From positions 4,170,508 through 4,234,507 of the forward strand of contig NZ_CP045928.1 of NCBI RefSeq assembly GCF_009664855.1: a DNA stretch of 64,000 bases. The letters run 5' to 3'. Of this stretch, positions 34,245-41,885 are shown one piece after another. The notes beneath the pieces were generated by a model. That model worked only from the letters and a program-made list of their open reading frames with translations. It was not told the DNA's origin and searched no databases. The translations under genes were made by a program, and so were the position numbers. Positions within the stretch are counted from its first letter, which is position 1, and each line of letters begins with the position of its first letter. The stretch comes from Flavobacterium sp. SLB02. Its GTDB lineage: Bacteria; Bacteroidota; Bacteroidia; Flavobacteriales; Flavobacteriaceae.

Positions 34245-34592
34245 TTAGAAGATACAAGAAATACTTTTACAACTTGAATACTCTGGCGCAATCTGTAGTC
34301 CTCCTGCAACTTGATCTAAGTCTTCCTGACTTAATTCAATTGCGTCTTGATCTCCATCAAATAAAATATATTCCAAATCTGATATATTGACATATAGAGT
34401 GTTTTTATCTGTTTGATCATAAACAACTACTTTTCTTGTCTCCTTTGCTGCATAACCTGGATAAAGTTCGTTTATAGCTTCTTTAGGATTATTTAGCAAT
34501 CTTTCTCTATAGCTAGCATCATTAAGACCTTTAAGGATAACTTCTCTTGTTTTTACTTTTGACTCGTCTGTTAATTCAATTTTAGTACTCAT
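34245..34592 (-). CDS. NHLP-leader RiPP precursor 1 (core with SSCKSISC)
   Basis: A 115-residue precursor. The leader (1-98) has the nitrile-hydratase-like form (VKTREVILKGLNDASYRERL, NNPKEAINELYPG, VVVYDQTDKNTLYVNI, ELSQEDLDQVAGG) and ends in Gly97-Gly98, the C39 cleavage site. The 17-residue core LQIAPEYSSCKSISCIF carries four Ser and two Cys, suitable for dehydration and thioether formation. It is the third gene of the operon, 90 bases downstream of its twin, from which it differs in the leader at few positions. Confidence 0.92.
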   Translation of the reverse strand: MSTKIELTDESKVKTREVILKGLNDASYRERLLNNPKEAINELYPGYAAKETRKVVVYDQTDKNTLYVNISDLEYILFDGDQDAIELSQEDLDQVAGGLQIAPEYSSCKSISCIF

Positions 34593-34682
34593 AATTTTAA
34601 AAATTTTAATGTTTATATTTAATTTTAATGTTATTTTTTTTGTTTATTAACAACCTACTTTATTTCTTAAATATATCTGTCA

Positions 34683-35030
34683 TTAGAAGATACAAGAAAT
34701 ACTTTTACAACTTGAATACTCTGGAGCAAGCTCCATTCCTCCTGCAACTTGATCTAATTCTTCCTGACTTAATTCAATTGCATCTTGATCTCCATCAAAT
34801 AAAATGTATTCCAAATCTGATACATTAACAAAGAGAGTGTTTCTATCTGTTTGATCATAAACAACTACTTTTCTTGTCTCTTTTGCAGCATAACCTGGAT
34901 ACAGCTCATTTATGGCTTCTTTAGGATTATTTACCAATCTTTCTCTATAGGAAGCATCATTAAGTGCTTTAAGAATAACTTCTCTGGTTTTTACTTTTGA
35001 TTCGTCTGTTAATTCAATTTTAGTACTCAT
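34683..35030 (-). CDS. NHLP-leader RiPP precursor 2, tandem twin of precursor 1
   Basis: A 115-residue precursor nearly identical to the next gene, exactly 438 bases upstream of it in transcription order. The core after Gly97-Gly98 is MELAPEYSSCKSISCIF; only three of 17 core positions differ (M/L, E/Q, L/I), and all Ser, Cys, Pro and aromatic residues are kept. The 5' untranslated words (AATTTTAAAAATTTTAA) are duplicated too. The pair could form a two-peptide product or simply raise dosage. Confidence 0.92.
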   Translation of the reverse strand: MSTKIELTDESKVKTREVILKALNDASYRERLVNNPKEAINELYPGYAAKETRKVVVYDQTDRNTLFVNVSDLEYILFDGDQDAIELSQEELDQVAGGMELAPEYSSCKSISCIF

Positions 35031-35146
35031 AATTTTAAAAATTTTAAGGTTTATATTTAAGGTTAATGTTTATACTTAATCACATTCTTTCTTGTTTATT
35101 CATTTTAAAAGATTATCTATGGCACAATCTCTTAAAAATTGATTCT

Positions 35147-35476
35147 TTACAGACTAATACAATTTTTCAGTGTAGAAAATAAAGAGTCCGTTAAATTCTT
35201 CCACATCATTTGCTCACCTCCCGCAATTGCTTCTAGTTGGTCTTCTGTAAGTTCCAGATTATCTATTTCAGGCTCTGCAGGCAGATTTACATATACTTTA
35301 GATTTATCTGTTTGGTCAACAACCACCAATTCTTTTCCTTCTGGCAAAACTATCTTAACACCTGTTAATTTTTCTATTGCTTCTACAGGATTTGCCAATA
35401 GTTGTTTTCTAAATTTGATATCTTCCCAAGCTTTAGAAATAACCTTTTGTATAATTTGTTGTTTTTTGTCTTCCAT
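35147..35476 (-). CDS. NHLP-leader RiPP precursor 3 (single-Cys core)
   Basis: A 109-residue precursor with a canonical leader (KVISKAWEDIKFRKQLLANP, GVKIVLPEGKELVVVDQTD, NLPAEPEIDNLELTEDQLEAIAGG) ending in Gly86-Gly87. The 22-residue core EQMMWKNLTDSLFSTLKNCISL has one Cys, three Ser and two Thr, amphipathic like a pore-forming bacteriocin. It heads the operon of three precursors and the LanM-type dehydratase. A TTGTCAG/TTGGCAA direct-repeat element lies 51-78 bases upstream of its start. Confidence 0.92.
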   Translation of the reverse strand: MEDKKQQIIQKVISKAWEDIKFRKQLLANPVEAIEKLTGVKIVLPEGKELVVVDQTDKSKVYVNLPAEPEIDNLELTEDQLEAIAGGEQMMWKNLTDSLFSTLKNCISL

Positions 35477-35526
35477 AACATTCTGTTTTCTATGTTGTAA
35501 AAATAAAACACCTTTTCTCTATGAAT

Positions 35527-35554
35527 TTGCCAAGTTGTACTTCAAAACTGACAA
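35527..35554 (-). promoter_or_regulatory. Direct-repeat element C1 upstream of the precursor/LanM operon
   Basis: On the minus strand TTGTCAG is followed by TTGGCAA with the starts 21 bases apart (two helical turns). Elements C2 and C3 carry the same two words 12 bases apart. The sequence after TTGGCAA (AATTCATAGA) is also shared with C2. Confidence 0.65.
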
Positions 35555-35765
35555 AATTGTTTTTTTTGAAATTTGCCCCTCTTATCTCTTCTCCTTACTT
35601 CTGAAGATGTCAGTGCTAATAAAACAAAGGTATTTTGTGTTTTATGTGTAAACCTGACAATCTTACTTCAAACATGAAAATGTTTTTTTATCTTGCAGCC
35701 ATTTGATTTTTAGCAGAAAAATCAATACTTATAAAAAGCTAAAAGTCTATGTTTAGATAGAATTA

Positions 35766-35975
35766 TTGAACAAATTAAGTACAGAACCGATTGCTGGAAG
35801 AATTAAAGTTCGTTATTCAAACGATCTAATTATATCCATTTCACATGAGGCTATCTATGAGCATATTTGCAAAGACAGAAAATCTTATTTAGGCAAAAAA
35901 TTAATTAAGCTTCTCTCTTATCATCAACATAAAAAGGGAGAAAAGAAACTCTTAGAAAGACCAGGTCAGTATTGA
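35766..35975 (+). pseudogene. IS30-type transposase remnant
   Basis: About 69 residues match the centre of IS30-family transposases: LSTEPIAGRIKVRYSN is followed by ISISHEAIYEHICKD, GKKLIKLL and KGEKKLLERPGQY. The N-terminal helix-turn-helix and the catalytic DDE core are missing and no proper start is present. Decayed sequence seems to continue to about 36100. It sits between the precursor operon and the 354-residue gene, inside the RiPP locus. Of the 35477-36171 gap, only this and element C1 are identifiable. Confidence 0.7.
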
Positions 35976-36171
35976 CAAAAGATCTAACCACATTAAATTA
36001 TCACAGCAAAGTAGGTATCAGGAAAGTCATGTAATGATTGGTGTACGACAAAAAAGTGTCATTCCCATACTAATAAAAAAAAACAAACAGATTAATCAGG
36101 CGCTTTTTTTCCAAAGCTCTTGAACTCACCGTTTGTTTTTTTTATTTATTAAAGTTTTAGAAATACCTTTT

Positions 36172-37236
36172 CTAAAATAAGAACCTTGCTCGATTATACA
36201 AAGGCTGATTCGAAATCCAAAAATTACATAAATTCCTATTAGATAATATTTTATGATTAAAAAAATCATTTATTTTTTCCGTCATAAATTCCTTATTTTC
36301 AAAATCTAGTTTAATTATAAGTTTAGTTAAATCTATCAACAAAGATATTTTTAGAATATCATAATGTTTATTATAGGACTGCTGAAAAAAGTAAGTTAAT
36401 GAATCAAAGTATTCCTCGTAATTGAGATTTTTTAAGTGCTCATTGACAGAAATCCAATTGCGTATTATTTGTCTGTTAGGATTGTCTATTTCAAAATTCA
36501 AATCTATATTCCATTCATTTGGAAAAAAATCCAAATGATTATTCAAATTAGATCTAACCATATCTTCTGCAATACTTATAAATGTGTCATAAGCAAAATA
36601 CTCTCTTGCATCAGGGTTTTTAGTCCAATAGAAATTGTTTTTAAAAACACTTCCAAACAAACCTTCTTTGTGTTCTCCATTAAACAAATAACACATTAAA
36701 CTTTTTGCTGTTTTATTTCCTAATTCTATCTGATTACTTTTAAAATATACCCTTGATATATTTTTATTTTGTTCAAAGCATCTAGTACTTAAAGTGTACA
36801 TACCCTGTTGTAATAAATATTCGATTAGAGCTATACATTCTAATGTAAAAACAATTGCTTTGTTAAAATTTTTAATTTTATGATAATATAATGCTTTAAC
36901 AGACAACGCTCGCTGTTTTTCATATATATATTGATTTCCTAAAGAAGAACTTTCAATTTCTTGCTCTATTGCTAAATATTTTTTAAACGTATCATCTAAA
37001 TTCGTGTTTTTGGAAAGCAATTCCTTTACAATCTCTGTCAATTTTTTAAGAATATTATCATCACTTGTAGTATCTTCTTTGTTTATTCCACATATTTCTT
37101 TTAATTCCTTTCTGTGAAGATCCATAAACAGTTTCTCTTTATCTTCGTCAAAGAAAGGTATGTCTATAGATTTTGGGAAAGAAGGAATTAAACACAAAAA
37201 TTCCTCTATTTTTTCATACTCTAAAGTTGTTTTCAT
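36172..37236 (-). CDS. Unknown 354-residue helical protein in the RiPP locus
   Basis: A soluble, all-helical-looking protein with no signal peptide and no family I recognise. The middle (LSVKALYYHKIKNFNKAIVF, SRVYFKSNQIELGNKTAKSL) has TPR-like spacing. It is rich in Asn, Lys and Phe, like neighbouring genes. Element C2, shared with both precursor units, lies about 140-165 bases upstream, so it is probably expressed with them. It could be an immunity protein, a leader-binding helper or a regulator; nothing decides between these. Confidence 0.65.
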   Translation of the reverse strand: MKTTLEYEKIEEFLCLIPSFPKSIDIPFFDEDKEKLFMDLHRKELKEICGINKEDTTSDDNILKKLTEIVKELLSKNTNLDDTFKKYLAIEQEIESSSLGNQYIYEKQRALSVKALYYHKIKNFNKAIVFTLECIALIEYLLQQGMYTLSTRCFEQNKNISRVYFKSNQIELGNKTAKSLMCYLFNGEHKEGLFGSVFKNNFYWTKNPDAREYFAYDTFISIAEDMVRSNLNNHLDFFPNEWNIDLNFEIDNPNRQIIRNWISVNEHLKNLNYEEYFDSLTYFFQQSYNKHYDILKISLLIDLTKLIIKLDFENKEFMTEKINDFFNHKILSNRNLCNFWISNQPLYNRARFLF

Positions 37237-37377
37237 ATTTGAATGTGTTTTTTGTTAAATTGAAAAGAGTTGTTTTTTGAAACCTTTGTTCATATGTATT
37301 TTACATACAAAGTGTCAAATTTTAAAACAAACTAAGTCTTCTTAAACGTAAAGATAAAGCAGGGTTTTTCTATAAAT

Positions 37378-37399
37378 TTGCCAAATAGACTGACAAAAA
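37378..37399 (-). promoter_or_regulatory. Direct-repeat element C2 upstream of the 354-residue gene
   Basis: On the minus strand TTTTTGTCAG, five bases, then TTGGCAA. It matches C3 at 39847 in 20 of 22 bases. The first TTG could be a -33 box: TATAGAAA follows 19 bases later as a weak -7. Confidence 0.7.
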
Positions 37400-37404
37400 C
37401 GAAC

Positions 37405-39360
37405 TTAAAAATTAATATACTTTTCTACAAAATACATCTTGAGTTCTCCTTTTCCCTTGGCCTGAATACTTCCGCGATATTCAAAACGAAAGCATTCTTC
37501 GTTTTTTATGAGATTATAAAGCGATTCACTAATGTTGACTTTGCCTACAATACCATTACTTTCAATCCTGCTGGCGGTATTTACAGTATCACCCCATACA
37601 TCATATTGAAATTTCTTTATTCCTACTATCCCCGCTACAATGGGTCCTGCATGAATCCCTAATCGCATCTCAAAAGCAGGATTATTATTGGCATCATTGT
37701 TAATTTTTCTCTTAGACATAAAATCCTGCATTTCTAACCCTGCCAATACAATATTTGTCAAAGATTCTTTATCTGGTTTTGGGATACCTCCGGCAGCCAT
37801 ATAAGAATCTCCAATTGTTTTAATTTTCTCTATATTGTATTTCTCCGTTATTAAATCAAAAGCTTTAAAACAGGCATTTATTTCTTCTACTAAATTTTTA
37901 GGAGACATTTTCTCAGCGGTTTGAGTAAAGGATTTAAAATCTGAAAAAAGTATAGAAACTAAATTAAAGTCACGGGCATTAACAAAACCCTTTTGTTTTA
38001 GTTCTTGCGCTATTTCTTCTGGCAATATATTTAGTAATAGCTCATCAGAGAGGTCCTTTTCTATTTTCAAAGCTATTTTAGACTTTCGCGTGTAGTTTAA
38101 TCTGTTCCATAATCCTAAAGCTATAAGAACAATAAAACACAAAGAGATAATAATAATATTTCGTTGTCTTTCCTGTTTTTGAACTTCTTCTTTATGTTTG
38201 GTTTCAACAACATGGTCTTTTCGTACATGAGATATACTGTCCAGTAATTGCCGATGCTGAAACTCCATAATCATCATTTTATTAGAAGTTTCTCCGGATT
38301 TTAAGCTGTCTTTGAAATTAATTGATTTTTCAAAAAAATAAAGCGCCAATTTATCGTTTTTAGTCACCTTATAAGCATTATACAAACAATCACAAGCGTC
38401 TTTTTTAACTGACATAGCCCCTATTTTTTGAGCATTATCATAACCTTTTAAGCATTTTGTAATTGCTTGTTTGTTTTTATTTAGTTTATTTAATATTTTC
38501 CCAATGGCAACTTCTGCCATACTTATGTATTGCAAACTATTAATTTTAGTAGAATATTGAAGCGACAGATTATAATAATATAATGCTTTCTCAAAATTTG
38601 ATTGTTTAAAAAACAATTCTCCTAAACTGGATAATACTTCAATTTTTAATTGTTTATCATTTATTTTATCTGCATTCACTAGTGCCTGGTCAAGATTCTT
38701 TTGAGCTTTTGGGTAATTACCTAATTTTGCATAGACAATTCCCGAAGCATTTAAGTTTTGCGAAATAGCTTTTACATCCTTACTATTTTTATAAATTAAA
38801 TATGATTTATCATAGTATTTTAATGCATTTGGGTAATCTTCTACTTGTGAATATATTGCGCCAATATTTTGGGATGTTGCCGCAGTCATTTTCTTGTCAT
38901 TTAATTCTTCCTGAATAATAATAGCTTGTTTGTAGTAGTTTAAAGCATTTAGATAGTTTCCTAAATAATAATAAACACCTCCTATATTATTTAATATCGA
39001 AGAGATTCCTTTTTTATAGTTTGTTTTTTTATATTCTTCGTTACTCTTCTTAAAAAAGAACAAAGCATTTGAATAATCTCCCTGATAATAATAAGTTACC
39101 GCTTTATAACTATAACAATCACCTACTTTTCGGCTTTTACCTAAGGATTTATAAAAGTTTAAACTTTTATCAAAATACAATAATGATCGTGAATAATCTC
39201 CTGCATCCTGACTTTTCATACCTAAATTAAGAATAGAATCTGCATTCTTACTATTTATATTTGTCACGATCTCTTTTTGCCCCGTTTTTGAGTGTCCAAA
39301 AAAAGGTATTCCGTTAAATAATAGAAATAGAGAGAAAACAATATGTATGTTTCTTTTCAT
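37405..39360 (-). CDS. Membrane TPR-containing class III adenylate cyclase
   Basis: About 651 residues from the ATG at 39360, chosen because it starts a clean signal peptide. Seven or more TPR repeats follow (GDYSNALFFFKKSNEEYKK and GNYLNALNYYKQAIIIQEEL are clear), then one membrane helix (NIIIISLCFIVLIALGLW) and a cytoplasmic class III cyclase domain. The two metal Asp lie in LFSDFKSFT and IGDSYMAAGG. The adenine-selecting Lys (IEKIKTIGD) and Asp (FQYDVWGD) are present, as are the transition-state Asn and Arg (NTASR), so ATP to cAMP is expected. It begins 95 bases after the stop of precursor 4 and is probably co-transcribed. Confidence 0.92.
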   Translation of the reverse strand: MKRNIHIVFSLFLLFNGIPFFGHSKTGQKEIVTNINSKNADSILNLGMKSQDAGDYSRSLLYFDKSLNFYKSLGKSRKVGDCYSYKAVTYYYQGDYSNALFFFKKSNEEYKKTNYKKGISSILNNIGGVYYYLGNYLNALNYYKQAIIIQEELNDKKMTAATSQNIGAIYSQVEDYPNALKYYDKSYLIYKNSKDVKAISQNLNASGIVYAKLGNYPKAQKNLDQALVNADKINDKQLKIEVLSSLGELFFKQSNFEKALYYYNLSLQYSTKINSLQYISMAEVAIGKILNKLNKNKQAITKCLKGYDNAQKIGAMSVKKDACDCLYNAYKVTKNDKLALYFFEKSINFKDSLKSGETSNKMMIMEFQHRQLLDSISHVRKDHVVETKHKEEVQKQERQRNIIIISLCFIVLIALGLWNRLNYTRKSKIALKIEKDLSDELLLNILPEEIAQELKQKGFVNARDFNLVSILFSDFKSFTQTAEKMSPKNLVEEINACFKAFDLITEKYNIEKIKTIGDSYMAAGGIPKPDKESLTNIVLAGLEMQDFMSKRKINNDANNNPAFEMRLGIHAGPIVAGIVGIKKFQYDVWGDTVNTASRIESNGIVGKVNISESLYNLIKNEECFRFEYRGSIQAKGKGELKMYFVEKYINF

Positions 39361-39455
39361 GAATATATATGTTTTAATAAATATTAAAACGTACATATTC
39401 AAATATAGAATAGGTACGTTTTAAATTTTTAAAATTGCCAATAACTTAATTTTTA

Positions 39456-39782
39456 TTAAAAGAGTTTGCCCGAAAGATTGGTAGGCTTAATAATTATAGG
39501 AGGGGTTATATCTCCATCTCCACCGGCAACGATATCAAGCTGTTCTTCGTTCAATTCTACATCCTCCATATTGACTTCAGCAGGAATATTGATAAAAATT
39601 GTCGAAGAATCTGTTTGATCAACAAATGCAATTTTTTTACCTTCGGGTAGATGAATTGGGTGCCCTAAAAAACTTTCTATTGTTGCGAGAGGTCTAGTGA
39701 TCAAATTATTTTTAAAAGTTGGATCTTCCCATGCTTTTTTAACAATTGCATCTAGAATTTTTTGGTCATTAGTTAATTCCAT
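39456..39782 (-). CDS. NHLP-leader RiPP precursor 4 (Cys-free, Pro-rich core)
   Basis: A 108-residue precursor with the same leader architecture as precursor 3 (DAIVKKAWEDPTFKNNLITR, HLPEGKKIAFVDQTDSS, DVELNEEQLDIVAGG), ending in Gly87-Gly88. The 20-residue core DGDITPPIIIKPTNLSGKLF has no Cys, two Thr and one Ser, so it cannot form thioether rings by itself. It lies upstream of the adenylate cyclase in one unit behind element C3. It may be a signal rather than a toxin. Confidence 0.88.
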   Translation of the reverse strand: MELTNDQKILDAIVKKAWEDPTFKNNLITRPLATIESFLGHPIHLPEGKKIAFVDQTDSSTIFINIPAEVNMEDVELNEEQLDIVAGGDGDITPPIIIKPTNLSGKLF

Positions 39783-39846
39783 TTTTTCGTATATTAGTTA
39801 ATTCCATTTTACATTGGGAAAATTAACTTCTTTTTCAGGTATAGAA

Positions 39847-39868
39847 TTGCCAAATATGCTGACAAAAA
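39847..39868 (-). promoter_or_regulatory. Direct-repeat element C3 upstream of precursor 4/cyclase
   Basis: On the minus strand TTTTTGTCAG, five bases, then TTGGCAA, 65-86 bases ahead of the precursor start. If TTTG is a -33 box, TATACCTG lies 19 bases further as a weak -7. Confidence 0.7.
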
Positions 39869-40109
39869 AATTTATTTTTTAACCAATTTGATTATTGTTA
39901 TTAGTTTTCTTTTAATTTCTTTATCAAAAAGTATTTCGAAATAATTTTTATGGAATTAGAAAAAAACAGGTAGAATACACCAAGTAAAATTGAAATTTTG
40001 AAATCTAAGAGATACCAATAATAGAAATAATCCGCCATTGCAGATTATTTCTTAAAAAGTAGACCATAAATTCAAACTTCAACTTATCCGCACGAGTGAG
40101 AAATAACGT

Positions 40110-40215
40110 CCTGGTACTACAGCGGGTTTGGGACTAAATTAAGTCCATTCTTGGGATTTGCCAAATCATTCCAAATACAAAACCAACTTTCCATTAAACC
40201 AATTGCCCAAATGCG
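40110..40215. repeat. 106-bp direct repeat, left copy
   Basis: It aligns without gaps to 41775-41880, about 84% identical by hand, and shares the core GGTTTGGGACTAAATTAAG. The two copies bracket three minus-strand genes. The rest of the 39783-40248 gap holds a small hairpin (AAATAATC/GATTATTT near 40025-40052) and no gene. Confidence 0.85.
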
Positions 40216-40248
40216 TTGTAGTAGATGTTATGCAACGTGCATATTTCC

Positions 40249-40668
40249 TCAATTAACTTCAACTTCAAATAATATGGTTGATGTAGCATTTTCTCCATTA
40301 CTATCTAAATATAAGATTTCAAAATTTTTGTTGATCCTTTTTGGATCTATTAAATAGCTTGCAGGAAAAGATATGGGATTTCCTCTTCCAACACTTTTCC
40401 CAACCATTGTTACTCGATTGTCTTTTGATCTTACCATTATTCCCGTTAGACAATCATGACATTTAGTATCTGAAATATATTTGACTGTAATTGAGTCTCC
40501 AATTTTATAATCACTACCTTTTAGGACTATTGGAGTCATGTTATTAAATTGATTATATTCTTTAATCTTTATTTTATTGTAGTAAACATGCCAAACACTT
40601 ATCGTATCAGAAGCTTTACAAACAATAGAAATCAATAAAAATGACAATATTAAGATTGTGTTTTTCAT
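40249..40668 (-). CDS. Small secreted protein of unknown function
   Basis: From the ATG at 40668 the product is 139 residues with a signal peptide (MKNTILILSFLLISIVCKAS). The mature part looks like a beta sandwich (KIKIKEYNQFNNMTPIVLKG, FEILYLDSNGENATSTILFEVEVN) with two Cys in KCHDC. No family recognised. It is the last of three minus-strand genes between the 106-bp repeats. Confidence 0.65.
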   Translation of the reverse strand: MKNTILILSFLLISIVCKASDTISVWHVYYNKIKIKEYNQFNNMTPIVLKGSDYKIGDSITVKYISDTKCHDCLTGIMVRSKDNRVTMVGKSVGRGNPISFPASYLIDPKRINKNFEILYLDSNGENATSTILFEVEVN

Positions 40669-40714
40669 GAATATTTTTTTAGCGGTAATGTTTTGGTGCA
40701 TGTTGCATAAAAAG

Positions 40715-41056
40715 TTATACTAGTAATTTTTTAGCTTCTTCTATATTAGGTTCTCTGGCTAATTTCAAAACGCTGGCCATTACCTCTAACCAATGTCCTT
40801 CACCATAAGTATCATGAAATGAAGCACCATAAAATGAAGCGGTTGATGGATAAGAAACAATATTTCTCTCTTTTGCAATTTTAGAAAATATTATTGCTAA
40901 TTGTTCTTTGTTAATAATTGTTGTTTGGAATCTTTCTGGTAAAATACCACAGGTACAAAATAACGTCAAGCATAAATTTGACAACTCTCTATAAGTTACA
41001 TTATTTGATATAGATTGATTTAAATAGTAAAAAAGTTCTTTGGCACTATGATCCAT
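40715..41056 (-). CDS. Hypothetical 113-residue protein
   Basis: A small helical protein (MDHSAKELFYYLNQSISN ... IEEAKKLLV) with three Cys and a central AKERNIVSYPSTASFYGASFHD. No signal peptide; not recognised. It is 46 bases upstream of the secreted-protein gene and lies within the repeat-bounded segment. Confidence 0.6.
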   Translation of the reverse strand: MDHSAKELFYYLNQSISNNVTYRELSNLCLTLFCTCGILPERFQTTIINKEQLAIIFSKIAKERNIVSYPSTASFYGASFHDTYGEGHWLEVMASVLKLAREPNIEEAKKLLV

Positions 41057-41146
41057 GGCTTTTGTATTTAGTTTCTCTTTTTTAACTTGATTAAATATTG
41101 CAAATCCTACATAAATCTGTCTAAATAGTAACTATTATCTGTTGTT

Positions 41147-41740
41147 TTATTCTACTTTAAAAATGTCATTGTCCTTATCCTCCATCCAGTTATATTCAAT
41201 TTCAAATGCAATTTGTCTTGCTAATTCAATTCCGTGACGGTCACTTATGAAACCCAATGTCATGTCTATTCCAGCACTTACACCTGATGATGTATAATAT
41301 TTATCATCAATTGACCAACGAGCTTTTTTGTCCCAAATTACATTTGTCCCATTTGTTATCACCCAAGTAAATGCTCGTTTATTTGAAGTTGCTGTTTTAT
41401 TGTCTAAAAGTCCAGTTCTTGCAAGTAACGCACTTCCCGTACAAACTGTCAATACGAATTTGCTGAAGATTGATATTTCTTTTATTTTATCTATGAGTAA
41501 TTTATTTTCAACTTCTTTTCTTGTTCCCATTCCACCAGGTACTATAAATATTTCCAGGTTGTCGTGAACCTCTTCCAGTTTCTGGGTCAAGATAGAAACT
41601 CCATGTCTATTTTTTATTTGCCCACCATTTAGTGAATAAAACTTAATAGTATACAAGTCTAAAAGTCGTCCAAAAACTTCTACAGGTCCGAAAACATCTA
41701 AGGTTTCAAAGTCGTCAAATAGTAAAACTGCTATGCTCAT
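41147..41740 (-). CDS. DJ-1/PfpI-family protein
   Basis: From the ATG at 41740, which begins the conserved MSIAVLLFDDFETLDVFGPVEV, the product is 197 residues. The upstream ATG adds ten unlikely residues. The nucleophile elbow is FVLTVCTGSALLA, with Cys as the reactive residue, and the early Glu of the DJ-1 triad is in the GPVEVF loop. DJ-1/PfpI proteins act as glyoxalases, chaperones or isonitrile hydratases; this one is of the isonitrile-hydratase-like branch judging by GLLDNKTATSNKRAF. First of the three-gene segment. Confidence 0.82.
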   Translation of the reverse strand: MSIAVLLFDDFETLDVFGPVEVFGRLLDLYTIKFYSLNGGQIKNRHGVSILTQKLEEVHDNLEIFIVPGGMGTRKEVENKLLIDKIKEISIFSKFVLTVCTGSALLARTGLLDNKTATSNKRAFTWVITNGTNVIWDKKARWSIDDKYYTSSGVSAGIDMTLGFISDRHGIELARQIAFEIEYNWMEDKDNDIFKVE

Positions 41741-41774
41741 AGTCTGGCGTCTTTTATAAATTATCTTCAACTTC

Positions 41775-41880
41775 CTGATACTACAGCAGGTTTGGGACTA
41801 AATTAAGTTCATTATTCAGATTTGCCGCATCATCCTAAATGCAAAACCAAATTTCCATTAAGCCGATTATCCAAATTCGT
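41775..41880. repeat. 106-bp direct repeat, right copy
   Basis: Partner of 40110-40215. It ends five bases before the stop codon of the M13 peptidase gene, so that gene's terminator may lie in or beyond the repeat. Confidence 0.85.
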
Positions 41881-41885
41881 ACTTA

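Noticed and set aside
35139..35651. 170-codon plus-strand frame opposite precursor 3
   Set aside because: The minus-strand frame has the full NHLP leader and GG site; the plus frame is Ser/Cys-rich noise.
35527..39868. Elements C1-C3 considered as sigma-54 promoters
   Set aside because: The GG(-24)/GC(-12) pattern with ten-base spacing is not present; a direct-repeat operator or a -33 overlap fits better.
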